From Bordetella parapertussis (GTDB taxonomy: Bacteria; Pseudomonadota; Gammaproteobacteria; Burkholderiales; SG8-39): 64,000 nucleotides of DNA. Position 1 is the stretch's first letter; every line of letters begins with the position of its first letter. The notes under the pieces are model-generated. The model saw only the letters and a list, made by a program, of their open reading frames with translations. It was not told where the DNA came from and searched no databases. Shown one piece after another: positions 34,939-45,783 of this stretch. Location of the stretch: assembly GCA_945861875.1 (NCBI GenBank), contig CAMAWC010000002.1, positions 1-64,000 of the forward strand, written 5' to 3'. The translations under genes and the position numbers were made by a program.

Positions 34939-36363
34939 ATGGCCGCCCCATCAAAAAAATCCGGCAGCAAACAAACGCCCACCGGTAAAGCCGGCACCTG
35001 GTCGGGGCGGTTCGCCGAGCCGGTGTCCGAGCGCGTAAAGCGCTACACCGCGTCGGTGACATTCGACCAGCGCCTTGCCGAGTTCGACATCCAGGGTTCG
35101 CTGGCGCATGCGCGCATGCTGCAGGCGGCCAAAATCATCTCCGCCCCGGATCTGCGCGCGATCGAGGCGGGTATGAAGAAGATTCTCGGGGAAATCCGCG
35201 CCGGCGGCTTCGCCTGGTCGCTCGATGCCGAGGACGTGCACCTGAACATCGAAAAACGCCTCACCGCCATCGCCGGCGATGCCGGCAAGCGCCTGCACAC
35301 CGGCCGCTCGCGCAATGACCAGGTCGCGACCGACGTCAGGCTGTGGCTGCGCGCGCAAATCGACACCCTGCAGGGCCTGCTCAAGGACGTGCAGGGCGCG
35401 CTGGTCGAGCAGGCGGGACGCCATGCCGCGACCATCATGCCGGGCTTTACCCACCTGCAAGTGGCGCAGCCGGTGACTTTCGGCCATCACCTGATGGCCT
35501 ATTACGAAATGCTGGCGCGCGATCGCGCGCGCCTTGCCGACTGCAGGGGCCGCGTAAACCAGCTGCCGCTCGGCGCGGCAGCCCTCGCCGGCACCTCTTT
35601 TCCGATCGACCGGGCGCGCGTCGCAAAAGAACTCGGCTTTGCCGGTATTTGCGCCAATTCCCTCGATGCCGTGTCGGACCGCGACTTTGCCATCGAGTTT
35701 TGCGCCTGCGCATCGCTCATCATGCTGCACCTGTCGCGCCTGTGCGAGGAACTGATCCTGTGGGTGAGCCCGCGTTACGGCTTTATCCGTTTGCCGGACC
35801 GCTTTTGCACCGGCTCGTCGATCATGCCGCAGAAAAAAAATCCGGACGTACCCGAACTGGCGCGCGGCAAGACCGCACGCGTTGTCGGCCACCTCGTAGC
35901 CCTCATCACGCTGATGAAGGGCCAGCCCCTCGCCTACAACAAGGACAACCAGGAAGACAAGGAACCGCTGTTCGACACCGTGGACACGCTTACCGACACG
36001 CTGGCGATTTTTGCCGAACTCATCGCCGGCATTGAGGCGGTGCCCGGGGCGATGCGCCGCGCCGCCCTTGAAGGCCATGCCACGGCGACCGACCTTGCCG
36101 ACTACCTCGTCAAGAAGGGGCTGCCGTTCCGCGATGCGCACGAGGTCGTGGCACGGGCGGTCCGCGCCGCCGAACAACTCGGCTGCGACCTTGCCGCGCT
36201 GCCCCTGGCAAAACTCAAGTCATTTTCACCGCTGGTGGCCAACGATGTCTATGGCGTGCTGTCGCTGGAAGGCTCGGTGGCCAGCCGCAAGCACGCCGGC
36301 GGCACCGCCCCCGCGCAGGTGCGGGCCGCAGTGAAACGCGCACGGCGCGACCTTGCCGGGTAA
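34939..36363 (+). CDS. argH: argininosuccinate lyase
   Basis: [59 protein letters not shown]. Confidence 0.97.
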   Translation: MAAPSKKSGSKQTPTGKAGTWSGRFAEPVSERVKRYTASVTFDQRLAEFDIQGSLAHARMLQAAKIISAPDLRAIEAGMKKILGEIRAGGFAWSLDAEDVHLNIEKRLTAIAGDAGKRLHTGRSRNDQVATDVRLWLRAQIDTLQGLLKDVQGALVEQAGRHAATIMPGFTHLQVAQPVTFGHHLMAYYEMLARDRARLADCRGRVNQLPLGAAALAGTSFPIDRARVAKELGFAGICANSLDAVSDRDFAIEFCACASLIMLHLSRLCEELILWVSPRYGFIRLPDRFCTGSSIMPQKKNPDVPELARGKTARVVGHLVALITLMKGQPLAYNKDNQEDKEPLFDTVDTLTDTLAIFAELIAGIEAVPGAMRRAALEGHATATDLADYLVKKGLPFRDAHEVVARAVRAAEQLGCDLAALPLAKLKSFSPLVANDVYGVLSLEGSVASRKHAGGTAPAQVRAAVKRARRDLAG

Positions 36364-37641
36364 ATGGACAGGATAGGCAAGTACCCGGTTGTAAGAAAGC
36401 TCGGGGACGGCGCCACCAGCGAGGTTTTCCTCTGCTACGACCCGTTCGCCGACCGCGAGGTCGCGGTCAAGCTGGTGTCCGAAAAAGACCTCGCCGACAG
36501 CGGCGACCAGGGCCGGCTGACCAAAAAGCTGTTCATCACCGAAGCCTCCCTCGCGGGCAAGCTGCAGCACCCGCACATCGCGCAGATCTACGACGCGGTA
36601 AGCGACGCGCACATGAGTTACATCGTCATGGAGTATGTCGCCGGCGGCACGCTAGAGCGCTTTTGCGACAAGGACAGGTTGCTGCCGACCAACAAGGTGG
36701 TGGAGATCATCTTCAAGTGTTCGCGCGCGCTCTCCTTCGCCCACAAGCTGGGCGTCATCCACCGTGACATCAAACCGGCCAACATCCTGCTCTCGGGCGA
36801 GACCGACATAAAGATTTCCGATTTCGGCGCTGCGCTGATGGCCTCGGGCGAACATACGCAGGTGTCGGGCATAGGTTCGCCGGCCTACATGTCGCCGCAG
36901 CAGATCAAGGACCACACGCTGAACCAGCAGACCGACATTTATTCGCTGGGGGTGGTGATGTACCAGCTGCTCACCGGCACCCTGCCCTTCCAGGCCTCGA
37001 ATAATTTTTCCATGATGTACCAGATCACCAACGTCGAACCTCCGTTGCCCTCATCCCTGCGCAAGGAAATACCGCTGGTCCTGGACAAGATCGTCAGGAC
37101 GGCGATGCAAAAAGACCTCGAACGGCGCTACCAGGACTGGGAGGAATTCTCGCGCGACCTGGCAGAGGCGTTTCGCAACGAAACCCTGTCCGGCCGCAGC
37201 CAGGAATTCGCCGACAGCGAAAAGTTCAACGCCTTGCGCGCCATGGCGTTTTTCAACGGCTTCAGTGACGCCGAACTGTGGGAGGTGCTGCGCATCAGCA
37301 CCTGGGAGAATGCGCCGCCGGGCAAGCTGCTGATGCAGGACGGCGACAGCGGCGATTTTTTCTGCATCCTCGTCGCCGGCGAGGTCAAGGTGACCAAGCG
37401 CAAGAAACTGCTCAACATCCTCGCCCCCGGCGAGTGCTTCGGCGAGATGGCCTATCTTTCCAAGGAAGGCAATGAGCGCTCGGCCGACGTGGCAACCATG
37501 GGTGATTCGCGCATCATCACCATCCGCACCGAAGAGCTCGAGCACGCCTCCGACGCCTGCCGCCACCGCTTTGACCGCGCCTTCATGTCAAACCTGGTGG
37601 AACGCCTGACCCTCGCCAACACGCGGCTTACCGCGATCTGA
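36364..37641 (+). CDS. Ser/Thr protein kinase with C-terminal cyclic-nucleotide-binding domain
   Basis: Kinase motifs EVAVKL, VIHRDIKPANILL, SDFGAAL, GSPAYMSPQQ; C-terminus LMQDGDSGDFFCILVAGEVKVTKRKKLLNILAPGECFGEMAYLSKEGNERSADVATMGDS. Confidence 0.92.
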   Translation: MDRIGKYPVVRKLGDGATSEVFLCYDPFADREVAVKLVSEKDLADSGDQGRLTKKLFITEASLAGKLQHPHIAQIYDAVSDAHMSYIVMEYVAGGTLERFCDKDRLLPTNKVVEIIFKCSRALSFAHKLGVIHRDIKPANILLSGETDIKISDFGAALMASGEHTQVSGIGSPAYMSPQQIKDHTLNQQTDIYSLGVVMYQLLTGTLPFQASNNFSMMYQITNVEPPLPSSLRKEIPLVLDKIVRTAMQKDLERRYQDWEEFSRDLAEAFRNETLSGRSQEFADSEKFNALRAMAFFNGFSDAELWEVLRISTWENAPPGKLLMQDGDSGDFFCILVAGEVKVTKRKKLLNILAPGECFGEMAYLSKEGNERSADVATMGDSRIITIRTEELEHASDACRHRFDRAFMSNLVERLTLANTRLTAI

Positions 37642-37651
37642 CACTGCGCGC

Positions 37652-37677
37652 GCCCGCCGCCGGGAATACCGGCGGGC
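37652..37677. terminator. GC-rich hairpin between convergent kinase and grxD genes
   Basis: GCCCGCCG ccgggaatac CGGCGGGC. Confidence 0.45.
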
Positions 37678-37696
37678 CGGTCAATAGCCAATACCT

Positions 37697-38005
37697 TTAG
37701 GCCTGCAGCAGTTTTTGCAGCTCGCCCGACTGGTACATTTCCTTGAGGATGTCCGAACCGCCGACAAACTCGCCCTTGATGTACAGCTGGGGAATCGTCG
37801 GCCAGTTGGCGTACTCCTTGATGCCCTGGCGGATATCCGGATCCTCGAGCACGTTGACCGTGAACAGCTCTTGCACGCCGCTCGCCTTGAGAATCTGGAT
37901 GGCGTTGGCGGAAAAACCGCACTGTGGAAACTGCGGCGTGCCCTTCATGTACAGCACGACGGGGTGACCGGTAACCTGCTCTTTGATCGTTTGTTGCGCA
38001 TCCAT
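37697..38005 (-). CDS. grxD: monothiol glutaredoxin Grx4 family
   Basis: [48 protein letters not shown]. Confidence 0.96.
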   Translation of the reverse strand: MDAQQTIKEQVTGHPVVLYMKGTPQFPQCGFSANAIQILKASGVQELFTVNVLEDPDIRQGIKEYANWPTIPQLYIKGEFVGGSDILKEMYQSGELQKLLQA

Positions 38006-38045
38006 AATGTGCTCCTGCTATACCTGAGTAAAGTTGTCGGGAATT

Positions 38046-38897
38046 TTACCGTTCTACCTGCCCTGCGTCAATCTGCGCATCCAACCGCCCGCCGGTGACC
38101 CGCGGCAATCCGGCAAGATCGCGCCAGGTTCGTATCTCGGCAAAACCCGCCTGCTCGAACAAAGCCCGGCACGCTGATGCCTGGTCGAAGCCGTGTTCGA
38201 GCAACAGCCAGCCCCCGGGCGCAAGATGCGAGCCGGCCTGGGCGACAATGCGGCGAATGGCTTCCAATCCGTCGGGTCCGGCGGCCAGGGCTTGCGCCGG
38301 TTCATGCGGCAAATCACCCTGCGCAAGATGCGGGTCGGCGGCGGCGATATAAGGCGGGTTGCCCAGAATCAGGTCAAAGCGCATGCCCGTGCGGCCGGCG
38401 AGGGCCGCAAACCAATCGCCCTGCGCAAACGCGATGCGCACACCATGATGCGCGGCGTTGGCGCGCGCCACGGTCAGCGCATCGGCGCAAACATCAACAG
38501 CAGTGAGTTCAATGTCCGGGCGCTCATGCGCTACCGCAACGGCCACTGCGCCGCTGCCGGTGCCAAGATCCAGCACCCGCGCCGCCGCATGCGGCGGCAG
38601 GCGCTCGAGCGCGAGCTCCACCAATAGTTCGGTCTCCGGCCGCGGAATGAGCACCGCCGGATTGACCTTGAACGCGAGACCCCAGAATTCGCGTTCACCG
38701 AGCATGTAGGCGAGGGGTTCGCCCGCGCGCCTGCGCGCGAACAATGCCTGCGCCAGCGCCATCTGCTGCGCCGACAAAACGCGTTCGGGGTGGGTGACCT
38801 GGGCGACGCGGTCCAGGCCCGCCGCCAGTTCAAGCAGGCTTTGCGCCTCATGCCGCGGCAGCGCGCTGGCCGCGAGCAGACTGCCGACGCTGGCCAT
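38046..38897 (-). CDS. prmC: protein-(glutamine-N5) methyltransferase, release factor-specific
   Basis: VLIPRPETELLVELAL, VLDLGTGSGAVAVAVA, DLILGNPPYIAA; ORF open to 38972. Confidence 0.95.
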   Translation of the reverse strand: MASVGSLLAASALPRHEAQSLLELAAGLDRVAQVTHPERVLSAQQMALAQALFARRRAGEPLAYMLGEREFWGLAFKVNPAVLIPRPETELLVELALERLPPHAAARVLDLGTGSGAVAVAVAHERPDIELTAVDVCADALTVARANAAHHGVRIAFAQGDWFAALAGRTGMRFDLILGNPPYIAAADPHLAQGDLPHEPAQALAAGPDGLEAIRRIVAQAGSHLAPGGWLLLEHGFDQASACRALFEQAGFAEIRTWRDLAGLPRVTGGRLDAQIDAGQVER

Positions 38898-38898
38898 C

Positions 38899-39981
38899 TC
38901 AGCCGCCCTGCGACAACACCGCGAGCTGTTCTGCCTGGTGCTCGGAGGCAAGCGCGCCGGTAAGTTCGGCAAGATCGCCGTCCATGATGCTGTCTATCTT
39001 GTAGAGGGTCAGGTTGATGCGGTGGTCGGTCACCCGTCCCTGCGGAAAATTGTAGGTGCGGATGCGCTCCGAGCGGTCGCCCGAGCCGACCAGCGACTTG
39101 CGCGTCGCCGCCTCCTTGCTCTGCTGCTCGCGCGTCTGCGCATCCTTGATCCTTGCCGCCAGGACCGCCATCGCGCGCGCCTTGTTCTTGTGCTGCGAGC
39201 GGTCGTCCTGGCACTCCACCACGATGCCGGTGGGCAGGTGGGTGATGCGCACCGCGCTGTCGGTCTTGTTGATGTGCTGGCCGCCCGCCCCCGAGGCGCG
39301 ATAGGTGTCGATCTTGAGCTCGGAGGGATTGATCACCACCTCGCCGATTTCATCGGCCTCGGGCATCACCGCCACGGTGCAGGCAGAAGTGTGGATGCGA
39401 CCCTGCGTTTCTGTCTCCGGAACGCGCTGCACGCGATGGCCGCCGGATTCGAATTTGAGCCTGGAATAGGCGCCGCGCCCGATGATGCGTGCAATCACCT
39501 CCTTGTAGCCGCCGATCTCGGAGTGACTCTCCGACATGATCTCGACCTGCCAGCGATTGCGTTCGGCAAAACGCATGTACATGCGGAACAGCTCCCCGGC
39601 AAACAGCGCCGACTCGTCCCCGCCCGTACCGGCGCGAATTTCGAGGAAGGTGTTGCGTTCGTCGTTGGGGTCCTTGGGCAGCAGGGCCTGCTCGATTTCC
39701 AGCTCGATGCCGGCCATGCGCGCCTGCGCCGCCTTCATCTCATCCTCGCCGAAGGCTTTCATTTCCGGATCACGCAGCATGTCCTCGGCCACCTGCGCAT
39801 CGCGGCCGGCATCGTTGAAGCGGCGGTACAGTTCGACCACCGGCGTGATTTCGGCGTGTTCCTGGTTGAGCTTGCGGTAAAGGTCGAGGTCGCGCGTCGC
39901 ATCCTCTGAGGAGAGCAGCCGGTCAAGCTCGGCCAGGCGCTGGGTCAGGCGATCCAGCTTTACCGCGATGCTCTGCTTCAT
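38899..39981 (-). CDS. prfA: peptide chain release factor 1
   Basis: [44 protein letters not shown] (GGQ). Confidence 0.98.
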   Translation of the reverse strand: MKQSIAVKLDRLTQRLAELDRLLSSEDATRDLDLYRKLNQEHAEITPVVELYRRFNDAGRDAQVAEDMLRDPEMKAFGEDEMKAAQARMAGIELEIEQALLPKDPNDERNTFLEIRAGTGGDESALFAGELFRMYMRFAERNRWQVEIMSESHSEIGGYKEVIARIIGRGAYSRLKFESGGHRVQRVPETETQGRIHTSACTVAVMPEADEIGEVVINPSELKIDTYRASGAGGQHINKTDSAVRITHLPTGIVVECQDDRSQHKNKARAMAVLAARIKDAQTREQQSKEAATRKSLVGSGDRSERIRTYNFPQGRVTDHRINLTLYKIDSIMDGDLAELTGALASEHQAEQLAVLSQGG

Positions 39982-41226
39982 TTAGCGGATCTGGAAAATC
40001 TTGGCGATGAACTGCTGCAGCTGCGAGCGGTCGCCGCCGCCGGCATCATGCAACGCCTGGGTCGGGCCGTGCAGCAGCTTGTTGGTCAGGCCTTGCGAAA
40101 GCGACTCGAGAATAGCGCGCGGGTCTTCGCCGCGTCCCAGCGCACGAAACGCCCGGTCCAGCTCCTGGCGGCGCGCGCCCTCGCCTTTTTCGCGCAAGGC
40201 GCGGATCACCGGCACGGACTCGCGCGCGTCCATCCAGTGCAGGAAGGAACCCACCTGGGATTCGATGATCGCCTCGGCCTGCGCCACCGCGCTGCTCCTC
40301 GCATCTATGCCGTCCCGGACAATCGCGGCGAGGTCATCGACGGTGTACAAGAAGACGTCGTCAAGGTCGGCCACCTCCGGCTCGATATCACGCGGCACCG
40401 CCAGGTCGACCATGAACACCGGGCGGTAGCGGCGCGCCTTGATGACCCGTTCCATCAGGCCCTTGCCCAGGATGGGCAGTGAACTGGCGGTGCAGGAGAC
40501 GACGATGTCGTATTCGGGCAGGTGCTCGGGCAGGTCGCGCAACAGGATCGCCTGGCCGTTAAAACGATGTGCCAGCTGCTGCGCGCGATCGAGCGTCCGA
40601 TTGGCCACGGTAATGGCGCGCGGCGTCTGGGCGGCAAAATGCGTGGCGCAGAGCTCTATCATCTCGCCGGCGCCTATGAACAGGACTTTCTGCTCGGCGA
40701 CGCTGGGGAAAATCCGCCCGGCCAGCTTGACCGCCGCCGCCGCCATCGACACCACATTGGCACCGATGCCGGTGTTGGTGCGCACCTCCTTGGCCACGGC
40801 AAAGGAGCGCTGGAACAGACGGTGCAGCAGTGTTCCGAGCGTGCCGGCCTGGGCCGCCGTTTGCACCGCGTCCTTCATCTGGCCGAGAATCTGCGGTTCG
40901 CCCACCACCATGGAATCGAGTCCCGAGGCGACACGAAACGCGTGGCGCACGGCATCGCGCTCGGGCAGCGAGTAGACATAGGGCTTGAGCTCTTGCGCCG
41001 GCATGCCGTGGTAGCCGGCCAGCCAGTCCAGGGCCTGCAAGGGCTCGCCCGAAACACAGTACAACTCGGTGCGGTTGCAGGTGGAGAGTATCGCCGCCTC
41101 GCTGACCGGGCCGCCGCGAACCAGTTCGGACAAGGCGGGGTGCAGGTTTTCCGCCGCGAACACCACCTTCTCGCGCACGGCGAGCGGGGCGGTGGTGTGG
41201 TTCAGTCCGAGGGCAAACAGCTGCAT
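39982..41226 (-). CDS. hemA: glutamyl-tRNA reductase
   Basis: [43 protein letters not shown]. Confidence 0.97.
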   Translation of the reverse strand: MQLFALGLNHTTAPLAVREKVVFAAENLHPALSELVRGGPVSEAAILSTCNRTELYCVSGEPLQALDWLAGYHGMPAQELKPYVYSLPERDAVRHAFRVASGLDSMVVGEPQILGQMKDAVQTAAQAGTLGTLLHRLFQRSFAVAKEVRTNTGIGANVVSMAAAAVKLAGRIFPSVAEQKVLFIGAGEMIELCATHFAAQTPRAITVANRTLDRAQQLAHRFNGQAILLRDLPEHLPEYDIVVSCTASSLPILGKGLMERVIKARRYRPVFMVDLAVPRDIEPEVADLDDVFLYTVDDLAAIVRDGIDARSSAVAQAEAIIESQVGSFLHWMDARESVPVIRALREKGEGARRQELDRAFRALGRGEDPRAILESLSQGLTNKLLHGPTQALHDAGGGDRSQLQQFIAKIFQIR

Positions 41227-41526
41227 GGCAACCGTGGATTATAGCCGAAGGGGTGACTCCCCCCGCCAAAATGCCGCGCCATACTTTTAACTGTTGGCCA
41301 GGGTACTACCTTCGTTGATTCGCCCAAGCAAGGCGAAAGTCCACCCCTGTCCGGTTCTAATACCCTGGCTGACGTTGATTGCTAATCAGGATTTGAAATG
41401 AAGGGGAAGCGGCCGGATTTGCACGAATCTTACCGGTGGGCCAGGGAGGTCTGAAATCTCGCAGGCGGTGGCCGGCACATCCCTGCCGCTCGGCTGCCCT
41501 CGCCGCCGGCAACATGCTGCCCGGCC

Positions 41527-42849
41527 TCATTTGCCCATCAGCAACCGCGGCAGCCAGGTAGTGATCGGCGGGAAGAAATAAATCGCCGCAAGCAGCAGCA
41601 AGCTGAAGATCACGTACGGCATCACCGCCCTGAAGATATCGCCCATGGTAATGTGTTTCGGCGCGACGCTCTTCATCGTGTAAAGCAGCAGCCCGTGCGG
41701 TGGCAGCAACAGGCCGATTTGCATGCAGACCAGGAACAACACGCCGAACCAGACGTCGTCGATGTGCAGTCGCTGGACGACAGGCATGAAAAACGGCAGC
41801 GTCAGCAGCATGGTGCTGACCTGGTCGACGAACAGGCCGAGGAAAATCAGCACTGCCATCATGATCAGCACCGCGCTGGCGGCGGAGATTCCGGACCCAC
41901 TCATCAGATCGACGACTCCCGAGGTGGCGCCGGAAAAGCTGAGCACCTGGGAAAACGTGGTCGCCCCGACGATGATGAACAGGATCATCCCGGACACCAC
42001 CACCGCGCCGGTCAGCGATTTCCACAACTTGGCGAAGGTCAGCACGCGATATCCCATCGCCAGCAGGACCGTCGCCATGGCGCCGAGCGCCGCGCTTTCG
42101 GTGGGCGTCGCCACGCCCTTGGACATCAGGCCGACCACCGCGATGAAGATCGACGAGAGCGGCAAGACGTACTGGATTATGGGCCGCCAGCGCTCCCATC
42201 CGGAATAGGTCTTGACCTCCTCGCTGGCGGGCGCGAGCGACGGGTTCAGGGAGACCGAGATCATGATGTAGCCGATGAAGACGGCGCTCAGTATCAGGCC
42301 GGGCACCACGCCGGCTAGCAGCAGTTTCGAAATCGAGATGCCCGACAGACTGCCCAGCAGGACCGTGAGCGCCGACGGCGGGATCAGCATGTCCACCCCG
42401 CCGATCGCCATGATCGGGCCCATGCCGAGCGACGGGTGGTAGCCGCGCGCGAGCATCATCGGCAGCATGAGGCTGCCCAGCATCGCCGTGGTAGCGATCG
42501 TCGAACCCGAGATCGCCGAAAAAATCGTGCCGGCGACAACCGTGATGATGGCGAGGCGTCCCGGCATCCTCGGAATGACGCGCTCGACGGCGTCGATGGC
42601 CTTGTGCGCGAGCTCGGTGTGAAACAGTATCTCCCCCATCAGCAGGAACAGCGGGATGGGCGTCAGCGAGAAATAGGTCACCGAAACAACGCCGTTTCTC
42701 GTCAGCTGCAGCAGGCCGGCCTCGCCGCCGAAAAACAGGATGGCGCCGATGATGTTGATACCGAAAAAAGAATAAGCGACGGGCAGCCCCATGAACAGCA
42801 GCAGCGTGGTCCCGCCGAGCAGCAACAGTAGCGATTCCTGCCAGGCCAT
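41527..42849 (-). CDS. dctM: TRAP transporter large permease (DctM)
   Basis: MAWQESLLLLLGGTTLLLFMGLPVAYSFFGINIIGAILFF..., many TM segments; adjacent DctQ and DctP. Confidence 0.9.
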   Translation of the reverse strand: MAWQESLLLLLGGTTLLLFMGLPVAYSFFGINIIGAILFFGGEAGLLQLTRNGVVSVTYFSLTPIPLFLLMGEILFHTELAHKAIDAVERVIPRMPGRLAIITVVAGTIFSAISGSTIATTAMLGSLMLPMMLARGYHPSLGMGPIMAIGGVDMLIPPSALTVLLGSLSGISISKLLLAGVVPGLILSAVFIGYIMISVSLNPSLAPASEEVKTYSGWERWRPIIQYVLPLSSIFIAVVGLMSKGVATPTESAALGAMATVLLAMGYRVLTFAKLWKSLTGAVVVSGMILFIIVGATTFSQVLSFSGATSGVVDLMSGSGISAASAVLIMMAVLIFLGLFVDQVSTMLLTLPFFMPVVQRLHIDDVWFGVLFLVCMQIGLLLPPHGLLLYTMKSVAPKHITMGDIFRAVMPYVIFSLLLLAAIYFFPPITTWLPRLLMGK

Positions 42850-42860
42850 GCGGGCCGCCC

Positions 42861-43418
42861 TCAGCCGGTGGAGGTTGCTTCGTCGCGCATGCCGATCTCT
42901 CCGGCAGCCAGCCGTTGCATGCGAAACAGGAACTCCACGCACAACAGCAGCGAGGAGAAGGGAACGAGCAGGAGTATCCACCACTCCGGAAAAACGAGTT
43001 CCTTGAGCACCATCGCCCCGGATCCGAAGCTGTCCACGAGCATGTGCGTTGCATAGACCAGGGAAACGGCGCTGATCGCGATGCCGGCCGCGTCCACCAC
43101 CCACTCGGCCAGCCAGGCGGCGCGCGGCGGCAGCAGGTTCAGGACGATGTCGACGCGCACGTGCTGTCCGCGGCGCAACAGCCAGGGCGCGGCGAGGAAC
43201 GTGATGCCGTAGATCACATATTCCGACACCTGGTTGGCCCAGCGCAGCTGCAACCCGAGCCACGGCATGTTCCTGAATACCACGTCGGCGCAGATGATGA
43301 TCATCATTGCGAAAAGAAACGCGTTGGCGATCCAGAGCAGCCCCGTCAGCAGCGCGCCGTACCACGCGGAAATCCGCTCAATCAAGGCAGCTCCCCCGTT
43401 GAACGCCGGTTTGCGCAA
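42861..43418 (-). CDS. dctQ: TRAP transporter small permease (DctQ)
   Basis: RNMPWLGLQLRWANQVSEYVIYGITFLAAPWLLRRGQHVRVDIVLNLLPPRAAW; four TM segments. Confidence 0.88.
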   Translation of the reverse strand: MRKPAFNGGAALIERISAWYGALLTGLLWIANAFLFAMMIIICADVVFRNMPWLGLQLRWANQVSEYVIYGITFLAAPWLLRRGQHVRVDIVLNLLPPRAAWLAEWVVDAAGIAISAVSLVYATHMLVDSFGSGAMVLKELVFPEWWILLLVPFSSLLLCVEFLFRMQRLAAGEIGMRDEATSTG

Positions 43419-43457
43419 TCCATCGTGCGGACATGCGCGCGGGGAGGGCTGGCAGGA

Positions 43458-44612
43458 TCAACCTTTCCCATGGCCTCGGGACAAGGGGCCTTTGGCGATT
43501 TCGCGGATGACATCCATCTTCGGGGAGAACCCCAGTCCCGGCGTCTGCGGAAGATCCATCCAGCCGTCGCGCGGCGCGGGCAGCCCTTCGAACAGCTGCT
43601 CGCAGACAAGCATGGCCACATAGTGGTATTCGACCAGTCCGCCGTTGGCGAGTCCTGCATGCAGGTGCATGTTCCAGGGCGACCAGGCGCCGCCGTTGTC
43701 GACCGGAATATTGAAGGCGGCGGCCATCCCCGCGATGCGCACGCACTGCGTGTAGCCTCCCGAGATCACCACATTGGGCTGAAGCACGTCCGCCGCGTTC
43801 GCCAGCAGCATGTCGCGAAAGCGGAAAGCGAGCCCCTCGTTCTGCCCCGCGGCGAGCGGGATCGCGGTGCGCCGGCGCATCTCGGCCATGCGCGGGATGT
43901 CGTTTTGCGTGATCGGTTCCTCGAAGAACGAAATATTGCAGTCCTCTATGCGGCGCGCCAGTTCGGTCGCGTGATACGCGTCCAGGCTGCAGTTGGCGTC
44001 GATGTACAGCCCGACATCCGGCCCGACCGCCTCGCGCACCGCGCGCACCCGGGCCTCGTCTTCGGCAATCACTTCGCCCAGCGGGCGCGGCTCGTCGCGG
44101 CGCGCCAGGGCGTGGTGCCCGACCACCATCTTAAGCCGTCGGAATCCCTGCGCCAGCCAGAGTTTCGCCGCCGCGGCGAGCTGTTCGCGATCGAAAAGGG
44201 CAAAACCAAAGGTCGCGTACAGCGGGACGCGCGCGCGCGCGCCGCCGAGCAGCCGCCACACCGGCATCCCGAGGATCTTGCCCTTCAGGTCCCACAGCGC
44301 AAGGTCGATTGCCGCGATCGCGTGCAGCGCATAGCCCGTCTGCCCGCGCGGGCTGAGCAGCCAGTAGAGGCGCTCCCAGAGGCGCTCCGTATTCAGCGGG
44401 TCCTCGCCGATGAGCGCGGGTCCGGCGACGAGATTCACAATCGCGCCTACCGCTTCCTCCTCGGTGATGCCGGTAATGCCGTGCCCGACGAGGCCGCCCT
44501 CGCATTCGATCTCGACCACGCACACCGACAGGGAACTGGTCTTGTCTAGGCCGAGCAGTTCGACCCGCACCGGGACGTTCAGGGGGATGGCGGTGACGCG
44601 TATGATTTTCAT
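43458..44612 (-). CDS. mandelate racemase/muconate lactonizing enzyme family protein (enolase superfamily)
   Basis: GKILGMPVWRLLGG, YIDANCSLDAYHATELARRIEDCNISFFEEPI, IPLAAGQNEG. Confidence 0.9.
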   Translation of the reverse strand: MKIIRVTAIPLNVPVRVELLGLDKTSSLSVCVVEIECEGGLVGHGITGITEEEAVGAIVNLVAGPALIGEDPLNTERLWERLYWLLSPRGQTGYALHAIAAIDLALWDLKGKILGMPVWRLLGGARARVPLYATFGFALFDREQLAAAAKLWLAQGFRRLKMVVGHHALARRDEPRPLGEVIAEDEARVRAVREAVGPDVGLYIDANCSLDAYHATELARRIEDCNISFFEEPITQNDIPRMAEMRRRTAIPLAAGQNEGLAFRFRDMLLANAADVLQPNVVISGGYTQCVRIAGMAAAFNIPVDNGGAWSPWNMHLHAGLANGGLVEYHYVAMLVCEQLFEGLPAPRDGWMDLPQTPGLGFSPKMDVIREIAKGPLSRGHGKG

Positions 44613-44670
44613 CGATGTCTTTTTGGCAGGTGCGGCGGCACCGGCATCCCTTCAGTCCTCGCCGCTTTGC

Positions 44671-45639
44671 CTATTTTTCCAGCAGCGGCCGCAGCGTCTT
44701 GATGGCATCGGGCGCGCGCTTTGACAGCTCTGCCCAGTAGGCGTTGTATGCCTGGCTGCGATAGGCGGGCCCGAGGTTGATCGCGTTGATGCCGGCGTCC
44801 CTCTGGCGCATGTTTTCGATGGCCGATTTCTCCTTGACCCAGGCCATGTTCTCCTCATCCACCCACTGTCCCATGCGCGAGAGGAACGCACGTTGGTCTT
44901 CGCGCAAGGACTTCCACTTGTTCAGATTCACCAGGATGTTGACGACGACGTCGTAGAATCCCGGCTCGACCCGGTATTTCGTGTACTGTCCCCAGCCAAG
45001 ATCGAAGATCCCCAGCAGCGGCCAGCCGTAGCCGTCGACGACGCCGCGCTCCAGCGCGGCCTGGACCTCGCCCGGCGGCAGGGTCGCTAGGGTTGCGCCC
45101 AGCGTGGTGAAGAACGGCGTGTAGTTGGGAACAGTGCGCAGTTTCAGGGATTTGACGTCGCCGATGGTGGCCACCGGCTTGTTCGTGTAGATATGAAACG
45201 ACACGCCCTGGCCGTAGGTCGCCAGCAGCCACGAGCCCATTTTCTGATTGTGGATGCGGTTGAGCTCGTCCCAGGCGCCGGACTTGCGTTGCTGCGGGAC
45301 CGACTGGTTGGAAAGTATCGCCGCATCCGCTTCGGGCGCTATGCCGGCATAAAAGGACGGCGGAATCGACGCCATGTCGAGCACCCCGCCGCGCACCGCG
45401 TTTCCCTGTTCGAACGACGGCACCGCCTCGGGCCCGCCGACCAGGCGGATCTGAACCAGGCCCTTCCCTTCCTTGTTGACCTTTTCGATGAATCGCCCGA
45501 ACACCTCGCCGTAGGCACTGGTAATGGGGACGAACACCGCCGCGCGCAGCGTCGTCTCCTGCGCGCCCGCGCCGCCGCCTGCTAAAACAAGTGCCGTGCC
45601 CGCCAACCACATGCCGATGCATCGCGTGAATTGCTTCAT
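44671..45639 (-). CDS. dctP: TRAP transporter substrate-binding protein (DctP)
   Basis: Signal peptide, LRAAVFVPITSAYGEVFGRFIEKVNKEGKGLVQIRLVGG, ALERGVVDGYGWPLLGI. Confidence 0.9.
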   Translation of the reverse strand: MKQFTRCIGMWLAGTALVLAGGGAGAQETTLRAAVFVPITSAYGEVFGRFIEKVNKEGKGLVQIRLVGGPEAVPSFEQGNAVRGGVLDMASIPPSFYAGIAPEADAAILSNQSVPQQRKSGAWDELNRIHNQKMGSWLLATYGQGVSFHIYTNKPVATIGDVKSLKLRTVPNYTPFFTTLGATLATLPPGEVQAALERGVVDGYGWPLLGIFDLGWGQYTKYRVEPGFYDVVVNILVNLNKWKSLREDQRAFLSRMGQWVDEENMAWVKEKSAIENMRQRDAGINAINLGPAYRSQAYNAYWAELSKRAPDAIKTLRPLLEK

Positions 45640-45699
45640 GATTCCTCCTTGTTGAGCGTCCTTGTCGAGTGCGCTGCCGAAGAGGCACAGCACGCCGAT

Positions 45700-45774
45700 G
45701 TTACTTTGAATCAGGATACTTTGGAACAGGCTACGTTGAATCAGGCTACGTTGGATCAGGTTGCGTTGAATCTG
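45700..45774. repeat. Five tandem 15-bp repeats (consensus near GYTACGTTGAATCAG)
   Basis: gttactttgaatcag / gatactttggaacag / gctacgttgaatcag / gctacgttggatcag / gttgcgttgaatctg, between dctP and the dioxygenase beta-subunit gene. Confidence 0.92.
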
Positions 45775-45783
45775 CTTGCGTTC

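Noticed and set aside
41295-41303. TGGCCAGGG match to the tRNA-Phe 3' region as an att site
   Set aside because: Nine bases of acceptor-stem-like sequence are too short to be convincing, and no integrase gene is visible. Kept only as a weak hint in the island finding.
42915-44549. 544-aa plus-strand ORF opposite dctQ and the enolase gene
   Set aside because: Spans two good minus-strand genes and their gap; Arg/His-rich shadow translation.
45700-45774. Possible CRISPR array
   Set aside because: Repeats are 15 bp, contiguous and without spacers; no cas genes in the window.
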